Part shown: piece by piece, positions 26,670 to 35,472 of the stretch
Position numbering within the stretch: position 1 is the stretch's first letter
How the letters are laid out: each line of letters begins with the position of its first letter
From: Saprospirales bacterium
GTDB taxonomy: Bacteria; Bacteroidota; Bacteroidia; Chitinophagales; Saprospiraceae
Length of the DNA stretch: 64,000 nucleotides
Assembly (NCBI GenBank): GCA_016711045.1
Contig: JADJTT010000007.1
Location: 248,001-312,000 of the forward strand
Reading direction: 5' to 3'
The notes under the pieces: model-generated
What the model was told of the DNA's origin: nothing
The model's database searches: none
What the model saw: only the letters and a program-made list of their open reading frames with translations
Made by a program: the position numbers and the translations under genes

Positions 26670-27467
26670 TTATACCTCCATCTTGGTGGAAGCAATGGGG
26701 TCGCCATTTTTTTGCAGAAACTCCTCGGCGAGGTTGAGGAAATTGGTCGATCCTTTACTCGTCGCATCATACAAGATGACGGGTTGATGCAAGTTGGGGG
26801 CTTCGCTTACCTTGGAGTTGCGGTGGATAATCGTGTCGAATACTTTGTCCTGGTAAAATTCCTTCACTTCCTGTACCACGATATTAGCCAGTCGAAGGCG
26901 CTGGTCATACATGGAGAGTAATATCCCTTCAATCTCCAGGTCTTTATTCAAATTCCGCTTCACCAGATTGATGGTGTTTTGCAACTTGCTCAATCCTTCC
27001 AGGGAAAAGAACTCGCATTGTACAGGCACGATTACGGAGTCAGCGGCAGAAAGCGCGTTGATAGTAATCATACCCAATGAGGGCAGGCAGTCGATAAAGA
27101 TATAGTCAAAGTGGTCCCGCACCTTGTCGATTACGGCATCCTTCATGACGTACTCCCTTCGTGGATGTGTGACCAACTCTATCTCGGCGCCCACCAGGTC
27201 GATATCAGAGGGCAAAATGAATAGATTCGGGGTTTCGGTCTCCAACACGGCCTGTAAGGGATCAGCCTCGTTGACCATACAGTCATAGAGGGTGGTGACA
27301 TCCTCATTCCCTCCGGCGCCTACTCCGGAGGTGGCATTCCCTTGCGGGTCTGCATCGATCAGGAGCACCTTTTTCTCCAGGATAGCCAGACTGGCAGCCA
27401 GGTTAATGGCGGTAGTGGTTTTCCCTACTCCTCCTTTTTGGTTGGCGATTGCGATTACTTTTCCCAT
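26670..27467 (-). CDS. parA: Chromosome partitioning ATPase ParA
   Basis: 265 residues. Deviant Walker A KGGVGKTTTAINLAASLA (10-27), Walker A' DADPQGNATSG, and Walker B FDYIFIDCLPSLG. ParA moves ParB-bound origins by ATP-driven DNA binding (also called Soj). It begins 18 bp after the upstream metal-dependent hydrolase gene and is followed by parB. Confidence 0.96.
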   Translation of the reverse strand: MGKVIAIANQKGGVGKTTTAINLAASLAILEKKVLLIDADPQGNATSGVGAGGNEDVTTLYDCMVNEADPLQAVLETETPNLFILPSDIDLVGAEIELVTHPRREYVMKDAVIDKVRDHFDYIFIDCLPSLGMITINALSAADSVIVPVQCEFFSLEGLSKLQNTINLVKRNLNKDLEIEGILLSMYDQRLRLANIVVQEVKEFYQDKVFDTIIHRNSKVSEAPNLHQPVILYDATSKGSTNFLNLAEEFLQKNGDPIASTKMEV

Positions 27468-27485
27468 GTGTAATTGTATAGAACG

Positions 27486-28166
27486 TTAAACCTCAATGCT
27501 TTTTCCGATGGGCAGCAAAACTAACTCTTTTCCCCTGGCTTTAAAAGCGTCGAGGACATGTTGGTGGTCAATTTTGATCAGGCCAAAGGTATCATAATGT
27601 ATTCCCAATATGCGGTTACAGTGAATAAAATCGCTGGCAATAATGGCTTCCTCATATCCCATGGTAAAATTATCGCCGATGGGCAACATGGCGATATCGA
27701 GCCTGGGGCAAAGCTCGGGGATCAGTTTCATGTCCATGGTCAGTGCCGTATCCCCGGAGAAGTAAAAGCACCGGGCGCTGTTCCAGATTACAAATCCCCC
27801 GGGATTACCCCCATTCGACCCGTCGGGAAGGGAACTGGAGTGTACGGCGTTGACATATTTCACGGTACCAAAGTCAAAATTCCATTTGCCGCCATGGTTC
27901 ATCGCATGGCCCTTCAGCCCTTTACCTGCCGCCCAGCCTACGATCTCTGCGTTGGAAATGACCGTTGCATGTGTTCTTTGGGCGATGCGTTCCATGTCCA
28001 GCACATGATCCTGGTGCCCGTGAGAGATCAGGATGTAGTCGGCGGGGATTTCATCAATAGCAATGGCAGGGGCAATGGGGTTGCCGGAGATAAAGGGATC
28101 GAAAAGCAGGTGCTTGCCACCAAATTCTACGGCAATGGTAGCATGACCATAGTAGGTGATTTTCAT
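27486..28166 (-). CDS. UPF0173-type metal-dependent hydrolase (metallo-beta-lactamase fold)
   Basis: 226 residues. The metal-binding signature ISHGHQDHVLD (about 48-58) and further His residues (AMNHGG, FSGDTALTMDM, LGIHYDTFG) define a UlaG-like metallo-beta-lactamase fold. The physiological substrate is unknown. It is the first gene of the parAB run on the minus strand. The 257-bp gap upstream (28167-28423) holds no recognisable gene. Confidence 0.9.
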   Translation of the reverse strand: MKITYYGHATIAVEFGGKHLLFDPFISGNPIAPAIAIDEIPADYILISHGHQDHVLDMERIAQRTHATVISNAEIVGWAAGKGLKGHAMNHGGKWNFDFGTVKYVNAVHSSSLPDGSNGGNPGGFVIWNSARCFYFSGDTALTMDMKLIPELCPRLDIAMLPIGDNFTMGYEEAIIASDFIHCNRILGIHYDTFGLIKIDHQHVLDAFKARGKELVLLPIGKSIEV

Positions 28167-28423
28167 AGCTTTAGATTATAATTAATTGGAAATCAGAAAG
28201 ATGGATTGCACTCAAGAATGAGTCGCTATCCTAAATATAGGGGCTTTTCGTTGAAGTTTGGGTCAATCAGCGATTATTTTCCGCATTTTTAACCAATTCC
28301 TTGATTTGCTGTTAAGTAACTGAGCAAATCCATTTTAAAAACACTACAACCTGCGGCCTCAGTGTTTTTTAAGAAATAAAAGCGCCGGAAGCAGCGACAA
28401 AATAAGTTTTAATAATAGCATTC

Positions 28424-28966
28424 ATGATCACCGTAATTTCAGCTACCAACCGAAAAAATAGCGAAGCGTTGGATTTTGCCCGATTTTATATCCAGGCGCT
28501 GCAGGTACAAACCAAGGAGGAAGTAAAATTGCTGGCCCTTGAACAAGTAGCCCACGATTGGTTTCATCCGGATATGTATGCGAAGAATGGCCAGACGCCA
28601 AGCCTGGCGGCCATACAAAACGAATATATGTTGCCGGCAGCGAAGTTTGTGTTTGTCATCCCCGAATACAACGGCAGTTTTCCAGGTGTGCTTAAACTCT
28701 TCCTGGACGCCTGTTCGGTCCGCGCTTATAACGAAACTTTTAAAGGAAAAAAAGTAGCCTTACTCGGTATCGCCACTGGCCGCGCCGGCAATCTGCGAGG
28801 CATGGATCACCTCACCGGTATCTTACACTTTTTGGGAATGATCGTATTGCCCAATAAACTGCCTATTTCTTCCATAGAGAAACTCAAAAATTCCGATGGG
28901 GATATAGTCGATCCGCATACCCGGGAAGCGATTGAGCAACAGGCGGAGGAGCTGCTGCACTTTTAA
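28424..28966 (+). CDS. NADPH-dependent FMN reductase family protein
   Basis: 180 residues, flavodoxin-like fold. ISATNRKNSEALDFA is the phosphate-binding loop, FVIPEYNGSFPGVLKLFLD the FMN-ring contact (PEYNGSxPGxLKxxLD), and LLGIATGRAGNLRGMDHL follows. It probably reduces flavins, quinones or azo compounds with NAD(P)H. The next gene converges on it across a long hairpin. Confidence 0.9.
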   Translation: MITVISATNRKNSEALDFARFYIQALQVQTKEEVKLLALEQVAHDWFHPDMYAKNGQTPSLAAIQNEYMLPAAKFVFVIPEYNGSFPGVLKLFLDACSVRAYNETFKGKKVALLGIATGRAGNLRGMDHLTGILHFLGMIVLPNKLPISSIEKLKNSDGDIVDPHTREAIEQQAEELLHF

Positions 28967-29004
28967 TGTTTCCGGAGAGCGCGATGTGGCGCTCTCCGGA
29001 AACA
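28967..29004. terminator. Hairpin between converging genes
   Basis: TGTTTCCGGAGAGCGC (28967-28982) and its exact complement (28989-29004) form a 16-bp GC-rich stem with loop GATGTG directly after the stop codon. There is no long T-run, so termination may rely on the stem or other factors. Confidence 0.65.
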
Positions 29005-29010
29005 TTACTA

Positions 29011-30102
29011 TTACTGTGATTCCCAATCAGCCAGGAACAAGTTGGTATCTCTTGTATCCCCGTTGTTGCGGTTGGAGGCAAAGATGAGTTTTTTGCCATC
29101 CGGACTAAACATGGGGAACGCGTCGAAAGTAGGGTCGAACGTGATCTGCTCGAGATTTTCTCCATTGAGATCGATGGAGAAAAGGTTGAACACCCGGCCG
29201 CTCTCCGTGTGGTGGTTGGAGGAGAAAATGACCTTCTCGCCATTGGGGTAAAAGTAGGGCGCCCAACTGGCCCCGCCGAGGTGGGTGATCTGTTTCAGGT
29301 CGCTGCCATCGACGTTGCATACGAAGATCTCCATATTGATGGGTTGCACCAACCCGTTGGCCAGCAATTCCTTATAAGTTTTCACCTCTTCTTCCGCTTT
29401 TGGCCGCGAGGCGCGGAATACCAGTTTTTTCCCGTCGGGGGAGAAAAAGGCGCCGCCATCATACCCCAGCTCGTTGGTCACCTGTTTTACATTGCTTCCA
29501 TCCGTGTTCATAGTCCACAACTCAAGGTCGCCCGAGCGGGTGGAAGTAAATACGATTTGGGATCCATCGGGAGACAAGGTTGCCTCTGCGTCGTAACCGG
29601 GTTCGTTGGTGAGTTGCCGGAGCACATTTCCCTTCATATCTGCCACAAAAATGTCGTATTCGGGATGCACAGCCCACACATATTTCCCCTGATAGGCGCG
29701 AGGGGCTTCCGGGCAAGTATCCGCAGCCAAATGGGTAGAGGCGTAGAGGATGGTCGAGTCTCCGGGTAAAAAATAGGAACAGGTGGTCCGACCTTTGCCG
29801 GTACTGAGCATCGGCGGCTTTTGCCCCTCGGTGCCTGACAAGGGCATGACGAATATTTGATCGCAAGGCACTTCCCACGCGGGATTAGTGGCTTGAAAGA
29901 CAATCTGTTGTCCGTCGAAACTAAAATAGCCTTAGGCGTTATCGCCACCAAACGTCAATTGGTGCATGTTCACCAGGTGGTGCTCTGCTTCGTACCGGAG
30001 GGTATCAGCCGCTTGGGAGGTTTCTTCACCTGATGGAGCACCGGATCCGCCGCAAGCAGATAGTACGAGTAATGCTGGGAATAAAAAGAAAAATGTACGC
30101 AT
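29011..30102 (-). pseudogene. TolB/PD40 beta-propeller lipoprotein, interrupted by an in-frame stop
   Basis: Read as one gene it spans 364 codons from ATG 30102 (MRTFFFLFPALLVLSACGG, lipobox LSAC). The N-terminal part ends QLTFGGDNA, then a TAA codon at 29934-29932, then in the same frame GYFSFDGQQIVFQATNPAWEVPCDQIFVM, which is plainly the continuation of a PD40 repeat (QLT ... SFDGQQIVFQ). Further repeats follow: EATLSPDGSQIVFTSTRSG, GGAFFSPDGKKLVFRASRP, and FPMFSPDGKKLIFASNRNNG. One nonsense change (for example GAA to TAA) would explain it. A -7 box TATTTTTG lies at 30122-30115. Either a true nonsense mutation or a sequence error. Confidence 0.85.
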
Positions 30103-30159
30103 ATTTTTTTTGCGCAAAAATACAGAAAGGAAGGGTAAAAAGGAGGTTTTTTGGAAATA

Positions 30160-30987
30160 TTACATCCCTTTGACTAATGAAACGGAGCCAACTGTTTTGC
30201 TTTCAAAACGAATTTCGAGCACCTGCCAGGGCATCCAGTCAGAAAAAGGCAGTTCAATTTTTTGATTTCCGGCAGGATACCTTGTTTTTACCAAGTGGAC
30301 AGGGGAATTTCCCCGGCTCCCGTGCAAATCGATCTCAACGAGCCCGGGATAAGGAAGGATGATGGAAAGGTGGGTGGGTAAACCATCGGTAGGATTGGGA
30401 AATAGCTTCAGAGAATTGGATATTTCTGCATAAGAAGTCACCTCCTGGACCACATTCGTTAAACATCCGGTCGGATCGGGTTCTATTTCGGCCTGAAAAG
30501 TCAGGTAATATTCCAGGTAACCCGCAGTGACGGGAAAGATGTCCTGGTTCAGGATCGACCGGTTTGGAGCGATGAGCACCACGGTTGGAAATGCCCCAAT
30601 GTTGTAGAGGTCGAATACCTCATCTCCGCCGCCATTAACCCCGCTAATTTGGGGGAGTAAACTGCCGTAGGTTTGCTTATAGGAAAGTAGTTCTTGTTGA
30701 GTGCTGCCGTGGTCAATAGCCAGGAAGAATACTTGGCCGTTATTACATCCGTATTCACTGTAAATGGTATTCAAATCAGGAATAATGCCCGTGCAGGAGG
30801 GGTATTGTGTGCTAAAAAAAACGAGTACCACGTACTGTCCCTGATCGAGGCATTCGAACAGCGAATAGGATTTCCCTCCTATATCCTGTACGCTGAAATT
30901 CAGCGCAGTATCCAGTGAAGTCTGTCCTTGCAGGATCCCGACTGTGAACCAAAAGAGTATTCCTAACCTTATTAGCATACCCGGCAT
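30160..30987 (-). CDS. Secreted thioredoxin-like protein with type IX secretion sorting domain
   Basis: 275 residues. A signal peptide (LGILFWFTVGILQGQ) is followed by a redoxin-like domain (about 25-165): NFSVQDIGGKSYSLFECL, VVLVFFSTQYPSCTGIIPDL, and YNIGAFPTVVLIAPNRSIL with the cis-Pro. The usual CxxC is PSC, with a single Cys. From about 190 the segment ISNSLKLFPNPTDG begins a type A C-terminal sorting domain, so the protein is exported by T9SS and probably attached to the surface. Start may be 30987 or ATG 30978. Confidence 0.82.
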   Translation of the reverse strand: MPGMLIRLGILFWFTVGILQGQTSLDTALNFSVQDIGGKSYSLFECLDQGQYVVLVFFSTQYPSCTGIIPDLNTIYSEYGCNNGQVFFLAIDHGSTQQELLSYKQTYGSLLPQISGVNGGGDEVFDLYNIGAFPTVVLIAPNRSILNQDIFPVTAGYLEYYLTFQAEIEPDPTGCLTNVVQEVTSYAEISNSLKLFPNPTDGLPTHLSIILPYPGLVEIDLHGSRGNSPVHLVKTRYPAGNQKIELPFSDWMPWQVLEIRFESKTVGSVSLVKGM

Positions 30988-31091
30988 TTAGCTTTTCCGC
31001 TTGTTTCCCGAATTTCGGGGTAATTGCTTGGATCGCATGTAAAAAAAACAGAGAATGTAAGCGGGGGGACATAAAAAGGCGAAATTCTCCC

Positions 31092-31099
31092 TACCTTTG
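31092..31099 (+). promoter_or_regulatory. -7 box upstream of lipB
   Basis: TACCTTTG matches TAnnTTTG exactly, 47 bp before the lipB start. It lies in the divergent gap to the T9SS-sorted redoxin gene. No clear -33 element. Confidence 0.4.
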
Positions 31100-31145
31100 T
31101 GCCGCTTTTTAAAAGGGGGAAGCGAAATTCTCCTGAAAAAACCAT

Positions 31146-31885
31146 ATGGAACAAGTTGTTTTTAAGGACCTTGGCAGGATTGCATATGAGGAAGCCTGGG
31201 AACTCCAGGGGCGCCTGCATAGAGAGTTGGTGGAAGCCAAGCTCTGGAACCGGAATCCGGCTAACCCGCCACGTCCCAGGAAACACTACTTGTTGTTCTG
31301 CGAACATCCCCCGGTCTATACCCTGGGGAAAAGCGGAAAAATGGACCATCTGTTGCTCGATGAAGAAGGGCTTCGGGAAAAAGGGATATCCTTCTACAAG
31401 ATTAACAGGGGAGGAGATATCACCTATCACGGCCCAGGCCAACTAGTGGCTTACCCCATTTTCGACCTTGATGGTTTTTTACCGATGTACACAGGTATGT
31501 GCGCGCGCTGGAAGAAGCCGTGATTCTAACCCTCCACAGCTACGAGATTCCCTCCACTCGTGAACCGGCATACACTGGCGTTTGGCTCGAGGGAGATGCA
31601 AGGAACCCTAAGCGAAAGATTTGTGCCATAGGCGTACATCTAAGTCGTTGGGTGACCATGCATGGACTTGCCTTTAATGTAAACACCGACCTCTCCTTTT
31701 TCAGGCATATTGTGCCCTGTGGTATCGACGACAAGGATAAGGACGTAACTTCTATGGCTGCAGAGTTGGGGCAACCCCAGGATATTGATAAGGTAAAGGC
31801 AGAATTGAAAGCACAATTCGCCCGTTTATTTGACTTCGAATATATTTCTGATGATGAAAAAAGATATTCCAGTGCAGAAAGTTGA
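31146..31885 (+). pseudogene. lipB: Octanoyltransferase LipB, apparent 1-bp frameshift
   Basis: LipB transfers octanoyl groups from ACP to lipoyl domains. The N-terminal part in frame 31146-31523 has CEHPPVYTLGKSGK and INRGGDITYHGPGQLVAYPIFDLDGF. The C-terminal part continues in another frame to 31885: HRYVRALEEAVILTL, KRKICAIGVHLSRWVTMHGLAFNV, and FRHIVPCGID with the catalytic Cys and Lys. The frames join if the T-run at 31475-31480 has seven instead of six T (then GFFTDVHRYVRALEE reads through), giving about 246 residues, the normal length. Every motif is otherwise intact, so a sequencing or assembly error is the leading explanation. Confidence 0.9.
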
Positions 31886-32261
31886 AGATTTGGCTATTGC
31901 CATTGTTCCACGTCCGGAGGAAGAACCCGGCGAAGAATTATGGGATACTTTTCTGATCAACTTGAAAGATGAATCTATCTCAAATGTACTGATCAGTACT
32001 AAAGGATACGGGGAAATCGAGGGAGAAAATCGCAAAACCACTACATTGCGTCACTTTTTTGATGAAATTGGCCCCCTGGCCATTCAAATGATCGAACCGA
32101 TCCACAAAGCGCTTTTTGACTTGACCAATGAGTATTGGGTGAGCTTCACCTTTGAAGGGTTTATGTTCGACAAGCGTTATGTTTTTGTGCGTGGAAGCAT
32201 TGTGGAAGAAAATTTCACCCAAATTCCTTTCCTGGATAGGAAAGGCGTTATGATTCGCTAA
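31854..32261 (+). CDS. Conserved hypothetical protein
   Basis: 135 residues from ATG 31854 (MKKDIPVQKVEDLAIAIVP); ATG 31851 is equally possible. It overlaps the end of lipB by 32 bp. No signal peptide or membrane segment; a mixed alpha/beta pattern with blocks FLINLKDESISNVLISTKGYGEIEG, TTLRHFFDEIGP and WVSFTFEGFMFDKRYVFVRGSI. I do not recognise a named family or function. It ends 13 bp before the thioesterase gene, so lipB, this gene and the thioesterase look like one unit. Confidence 0.75.
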   Translation: MKKDIPVQKVEDLAIAIVPRPEEEPGEELWDTFLINLKDESISNVLISTKGYGEIEGENRKTTTLRHFFDEIGPLAIQMIEPIHKALFDLTNEYWVSFTFEGFMFDKRYVFVRGSIVEENFTQIPFLDRKGVMIR

Positions 32262-32274
32262 ATACCCCATATAC

Positions 32275-32811
32275 ATGAAACCCAAAAAAGTCGCCGAGTC
32301 TCAAACAGTCATGTCCGAAATCGTTATGCCCAACGATACCAACCCGCTTCACAACCTAATGGGAGGCAACCTGATGCGTTGGATGGATATTGCCGCCGGA
32401 ATTTGCGCGGGCAAGCACTGTGAGAATTATGTGGTGACGGCATCTGTGGACCATGTATCCTTTCAACGCCCGATCCCACTGGGGGATGTGGTGACCATTA
32501 ATGCATCCGTCACACGTGCATTCAATACTTCGGTGGAAGTTTATGTAGAAGTTTTTGCCGACGATTTGAAGGGGGGGAATGCCCGCCGCTGCAACCACGC
32601 CTATTTAACCTTTGTGGCAGTCGACAAGGTAACGATGAAGCCCTGTCCGGTACCTCCGGTTCTTCCGCTGAGCAATGATGAGCAAAACCAATTCGAGAGC
32701 GCCAAACGCCGCCGCGAAATGCGCCTGATCCTTTCCGGTCGCATGAAACCCTCCGACGCGCCCGACCTTCGTTCTCTTTTTTTGGGAGAGGAAAAGAAAA
32801 AGAGTGAGTAA
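32275..32811 (+). CDS. Acyl-CoA thioesterase, hotdog fold
   Basis: 178 residues. The YciA/BACH-type hotdog domain spans about 10-130: NPLHNLMGGNLMRWMDIAAGICAGKH holds the active-site Asn/Asp region, and ASVDHVSFQRPIPLGDVVTINASV the central strand. It hydrolyses acyl-CoA to free acid and CoA. The C-terminal 40 residues are charged. It is closed by a hairpin terminator shared with the next, converging gene. Confidence 0.92.
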   Translation: MKPKKVAESQTVMSEIVMPNDTNPLHNLMGGNLMRWMDIAAGICAGKHCENYVVTASVDHVSFQRPIPLGDVVTINASVTRAFNTSVEVYVEVFADDLKGGNARRCNHAYLTFVAVDKVTMKPCPVPPVLPLSNDEQNQFESAKRRREMRLILSGRMKPSDAPDLRSLFLGEEKKKSE

Positions 32812-32840
32812 AGTTGAAACCAACTTTACGCACTCTTTTT
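32797..32840. terminator. Bidirectional terminator after thioesterase
   Basis: Arms 32797-32816 and 32821-32840 pair over 20 bp with one mismatch (core AGAGTGAGTAAAGTTG) and a tetraloop AAAC, with A/T runs at both ends. The stop codon of the thioesterase gene is inside the first arm. Confidence 0.9.
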
Positions 32841-32852
32841 CTTTCAAAAGTC

Positions 32853-35438
32853 TTATTCCCTGCCGCTGCGATCGACCAACATAGCACTGGCTTGTTGAGC
32901 GCTGGCGATCACCACATCGTGAATACTGACATGTGCAGGCGTACGGCATATGTAGAGGATCAAATCAGCCACATCGCTTGAGTTGAGCGGATGAAAATCC
33001 TCGTATATTTTGGCTCTTTCGGCGTCGCCATCGAAACGCACCAACGCAAATTCTGTTTCTTCTACATGACCGGGACAAATCTGACTCACCCGTATCCCAT
33101 GCTGGAAAAGATCCATACGCATAGCTTTGGTCAGGCCGTCTACGGCAAACTTGGTGGCGCAATACACATTGCCTTTGGGATAAGCTTCTTTTCCCGCGAT
33201 AGAGCCAATATTGATCACCTGTCCTTTCTTTCGTTGCACCATCCAGGGTGTCACTACACGGGTGATGTATAGCAACCCTTTAAGATTGGTATCGATCATG
33301 GTTTCCCAATGGTGGAGCTCACCCTCATGGATGGGCGAAAACCCCTTGGCCAATCCGGCGTTGTTAACAAGAATGTCAATATTCCGCCAGGTTTCATCCA
33401 GTTCATTCAGGTTTTCGGTCACTTCTTCCGCATCGCGGACATCGAAGCAAAGAATCCGAACCGGAACGCTGTATTTCTTCTTCAGTTTCTCTTGCATTTC
33501 CTCCAACCGGTCCTCCCGGCGCCCGGTGAGGATCAGGCTGTAGCCTTCCCTGGCAAAAACAGTGGCGGTCGCCTTGCCGATTCCCGAAGTAGCTCCGGTG
33601 ATGAGTACGATACCCTGCGTGTCGGAAGGTTGTTCCTTCTTGTGTTGCTTCTCCGGTTTTTCCTGGCTGGCAGGGGGGGCGGTATCGGAAGCAGGACTTG
33701 GTTCAAAATGGAAAGCCGCATCATTGTCGGGGGTTTGCAGTTCCGCATTGTTGGCAATGGCCTGCTGGTAGTAATGGAAAGCTTTTTCACCTTCACCCAA
33801 CCCGTGATAAATGAGGGCCAGATCATAATTGGCAAATGGATGGGCAGGTTGATACTTCAGCGCTTTCCGCAGGGCTTTGACCGCCTTTTTGAGATTGCCC
33901 AGCCGTTCGTATTGAATGGCGCCGTATTGGTAATAAGCATCGGCAAAGTGTTTGTCGGACTTAAATGCCTTCCGGAAGTATTTGGCGGCTTGTTTTTCTT
34001 CTCCTTCAAAGTGATTGCTCAATAGAAGTCCGAGACGGAAGTACCCTTCGGTGAAATCAGGGTCGAGGTACACGGCATGTTCGTAATACTGCCGGGCCTG
34101 CCTGTATTGGTGGCTCATTTCTGCTAATTCACCCAGCATAAACCAGGAGGGGACATGTGCAGGGGCAAGGCGGACCAGCTTCTCCAGTTCCAGAATTGCT
34201 TCCGGGGCATTTTGTGCATGATGCAACAAGGACTGGGCATAGTGGTATCGAATTTGGGCGCTCTGGGGGAAGTCTTCGATTGCCTGACTTAGCAGATTCA
34301 ATCCGGCTACTACCTCACCCTTGTCAAACTGATGCTGAGCTTCTTCCAGGATGGCCTGGGCTTCCTCCGGCTCTTCCGCGATCTCCAGTATATCGTTGCC
34401 TACCTCAGTTTCTTCATCTTCTTCTTCGGATACAGCTTCTTCGAAAAGATTTTCCACTTTTTGGAGTTCGGAATGCGGGTGCTCTACCGGCTCGGGCGTT
34501 TCTTCCCCCACCGAATCTGCAAGGGGTTCTTCTACCTGAACTTCGGGCTCTTTTTCCTGTTGTTCCTCGGCGTGTTCTACCAGCTTTTTGATCAGATTGG
34601 AGACGGATTCCGGCTCCTCTTCCTGGTCCGAAATTTCGGGAGTTTCAGGCGGAGGACCACCCAGTGCGGCAATTCCCGGCAATTCGGTCCATTCAATAAC
34701 AGGCGGGATTTCTTTTTCTAATTCAACCACGGGTTGAGGCTCTTCGGCAGGTAAGGGCTCTTCTGCCGGAATGGGCTCCTCTATTGGCTCAGCCGGGGGC
34801 TCGGACATCTCGACCACCTCCACATGGGGTTCCGGGGCTTGATGTGCTTTAAGCAGGGAATGCCCGGCGGGGTATTGGACCAACCGGAAGAACAACTCCC
34901 AATTGCTTGCCTGTATTTGTTCCCAGGTGTAGTGCTTCACCACCCGGAGGTGTCGCAGGTATTCTCCGATCTCAGAAGAAACCTGCCGCACGATGCGAAG
35001 CGCTTCGTTGATCTGATCGAGGTCGTCCCCCTCATCCGGATGACGTCGTTTTTGCCGTAAGTTGATGTATTCGTCCTGCCAATAGTTCAGGTATTGAATG
35101 ACATCCCCCACACGTTCAAAAACCGTGGTTATGGTTTCATTTTCATATTCCCCATCAATTACAATGGGAATGATCCGGTTGGAACTACTCAGTTGTTGCA
35201 CCGCTTCCAGCCCCCCATACATACACTTTTCGTTTTTCAGCATATTATCGCTAACCAGGAGGAGGATGTGTTCGTTGCTGGACAGCAACCGGCGGTTAAA
35301 ATCGCCAGGTTCTGCGGTTTCAGCAGAAGAAAGAAGGTTGAAGGAACACCCGGAGGGGGTTAATTCTTCTTTTAACGCGAGCGCTTTAGCCCGGTTGTTT
35401 TCGTGGAACGCTATAAGAAAATGCTGGGTATTATCCAT
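32853..35438 (-). CDS. TIR-like / TPR / short-chain dehydrogenase three-part fusion
   Basis: 861 residues. Residues 1-115 resemble a TIR domain (FLIAFHENNRAKALALKEEL, LLSSNEHILLLVSDNMLKNEKC, RIIPIVIDG); the place of the usual WCxxE catalytic Glu reads KCMYG, so NADase activity is doubtful. Residues 115-190 are helical; 200-345 are an acidic Pro/Glu-rich linker. Residues 355-565 hold about five or six TPR repeats (ARQYYEHAVYLDPDFTEGYFRLG). Residues 608-855 are a complete classical SDR: TGATSGIG (614-621), NNAG (692-695), Asn718, Ser746, and YxxxK with Tyr759 and Lys763. No internal break is visible. It follows the TlpA gene by 34 bp. Function is unknown; the SDR should be an NAD(P)-linked oxidoreductase. 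Confidence 0.9.
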   Translation of the reverse strand: MDNTQHFLIAFHENNRAKALALKEELTPSGCSFNLLSSAETAEPGDFNRRLLSSNEHILLLVSDNMLKNEKCMYGGLEAVQQLSSSNRIIPIVIDGEYENETITTVFERVGDVIQYLNYWQDEYINLRQKRRHPDEGDDLDQINEALRIVRQVSSEIGEYLRHLRVVKHYTWEQIQASNWELFFRLVQYPAGHSLLKAHQAPEPHVEVVEMSEPPAEPIEEPIPAEEPLPAEEPQPVVELEKEIPPVIEWTELPGIAALGGPPPETPEISDQEEEPESVSNLIKKLVEHAEEQQEKEPEVQVEEPLADSVGEETPEPVEHPHSELQKVENLFEEAVSEEEDEETEVGNDILEIAEEPEEAQAILEEAQHQFDKGEVVAGLNLLSQAIEDFPQSAQIRYHYAQSLLHHAQNAPEAILELEKLVRLAPAHVPSWFMLGELAEMSHQYRQARQYYEHAVYLDPDFTEGYFRLGLLLSNHFEGEEKQAAKYFRKAFKSDKHFADAYYQYGAIQYERLGNLKKAVKALRKALKYQPAHPFANYDLALIYHGLGEGEKAFHYYQQAIANNAELQTPDNDAAFHFEPSPASDTAPPASQEKPEKQHKKEQPSDTQGIVLITGATSGIGKATATVFAREGYSLILTGRREDRLEEMQEKLKKKYSVPVRILCFDVRDAEEVTENLNELDETWRNIDILVNNAGLAKGFSPIHEGELHHWETMIDTNLKGLLYITRVVTPWMVQRKKGQVINIGSIAGKEAYPKGNVYCATKFAVDGLTKAMRMDLFQHGIRVSQICPGHVEETEFALVRFDGDAERAKIYEDFHPLNSSDVADLILYICRTPAHVSIHDVVIASAQQASAMLVDRSGRE

Positions 35439-35472
35439 TGATGATCGATTAATGGCAAAAACCTAAAGTTAT

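Noticed and set aside
28167..28423. Possible tRNA or small RNA in the gap before the FMN reductase gene
   Set aside because: No cloverleaf, T-loop motif or strong hairpin with T-run was found.
29932..29934. Recoding (selenocysteine or pyrrolysine) at the internal stop of the PD40 gene
   Set aside because: The codon is TAA, which neither uses, and no recoding structure was seen.
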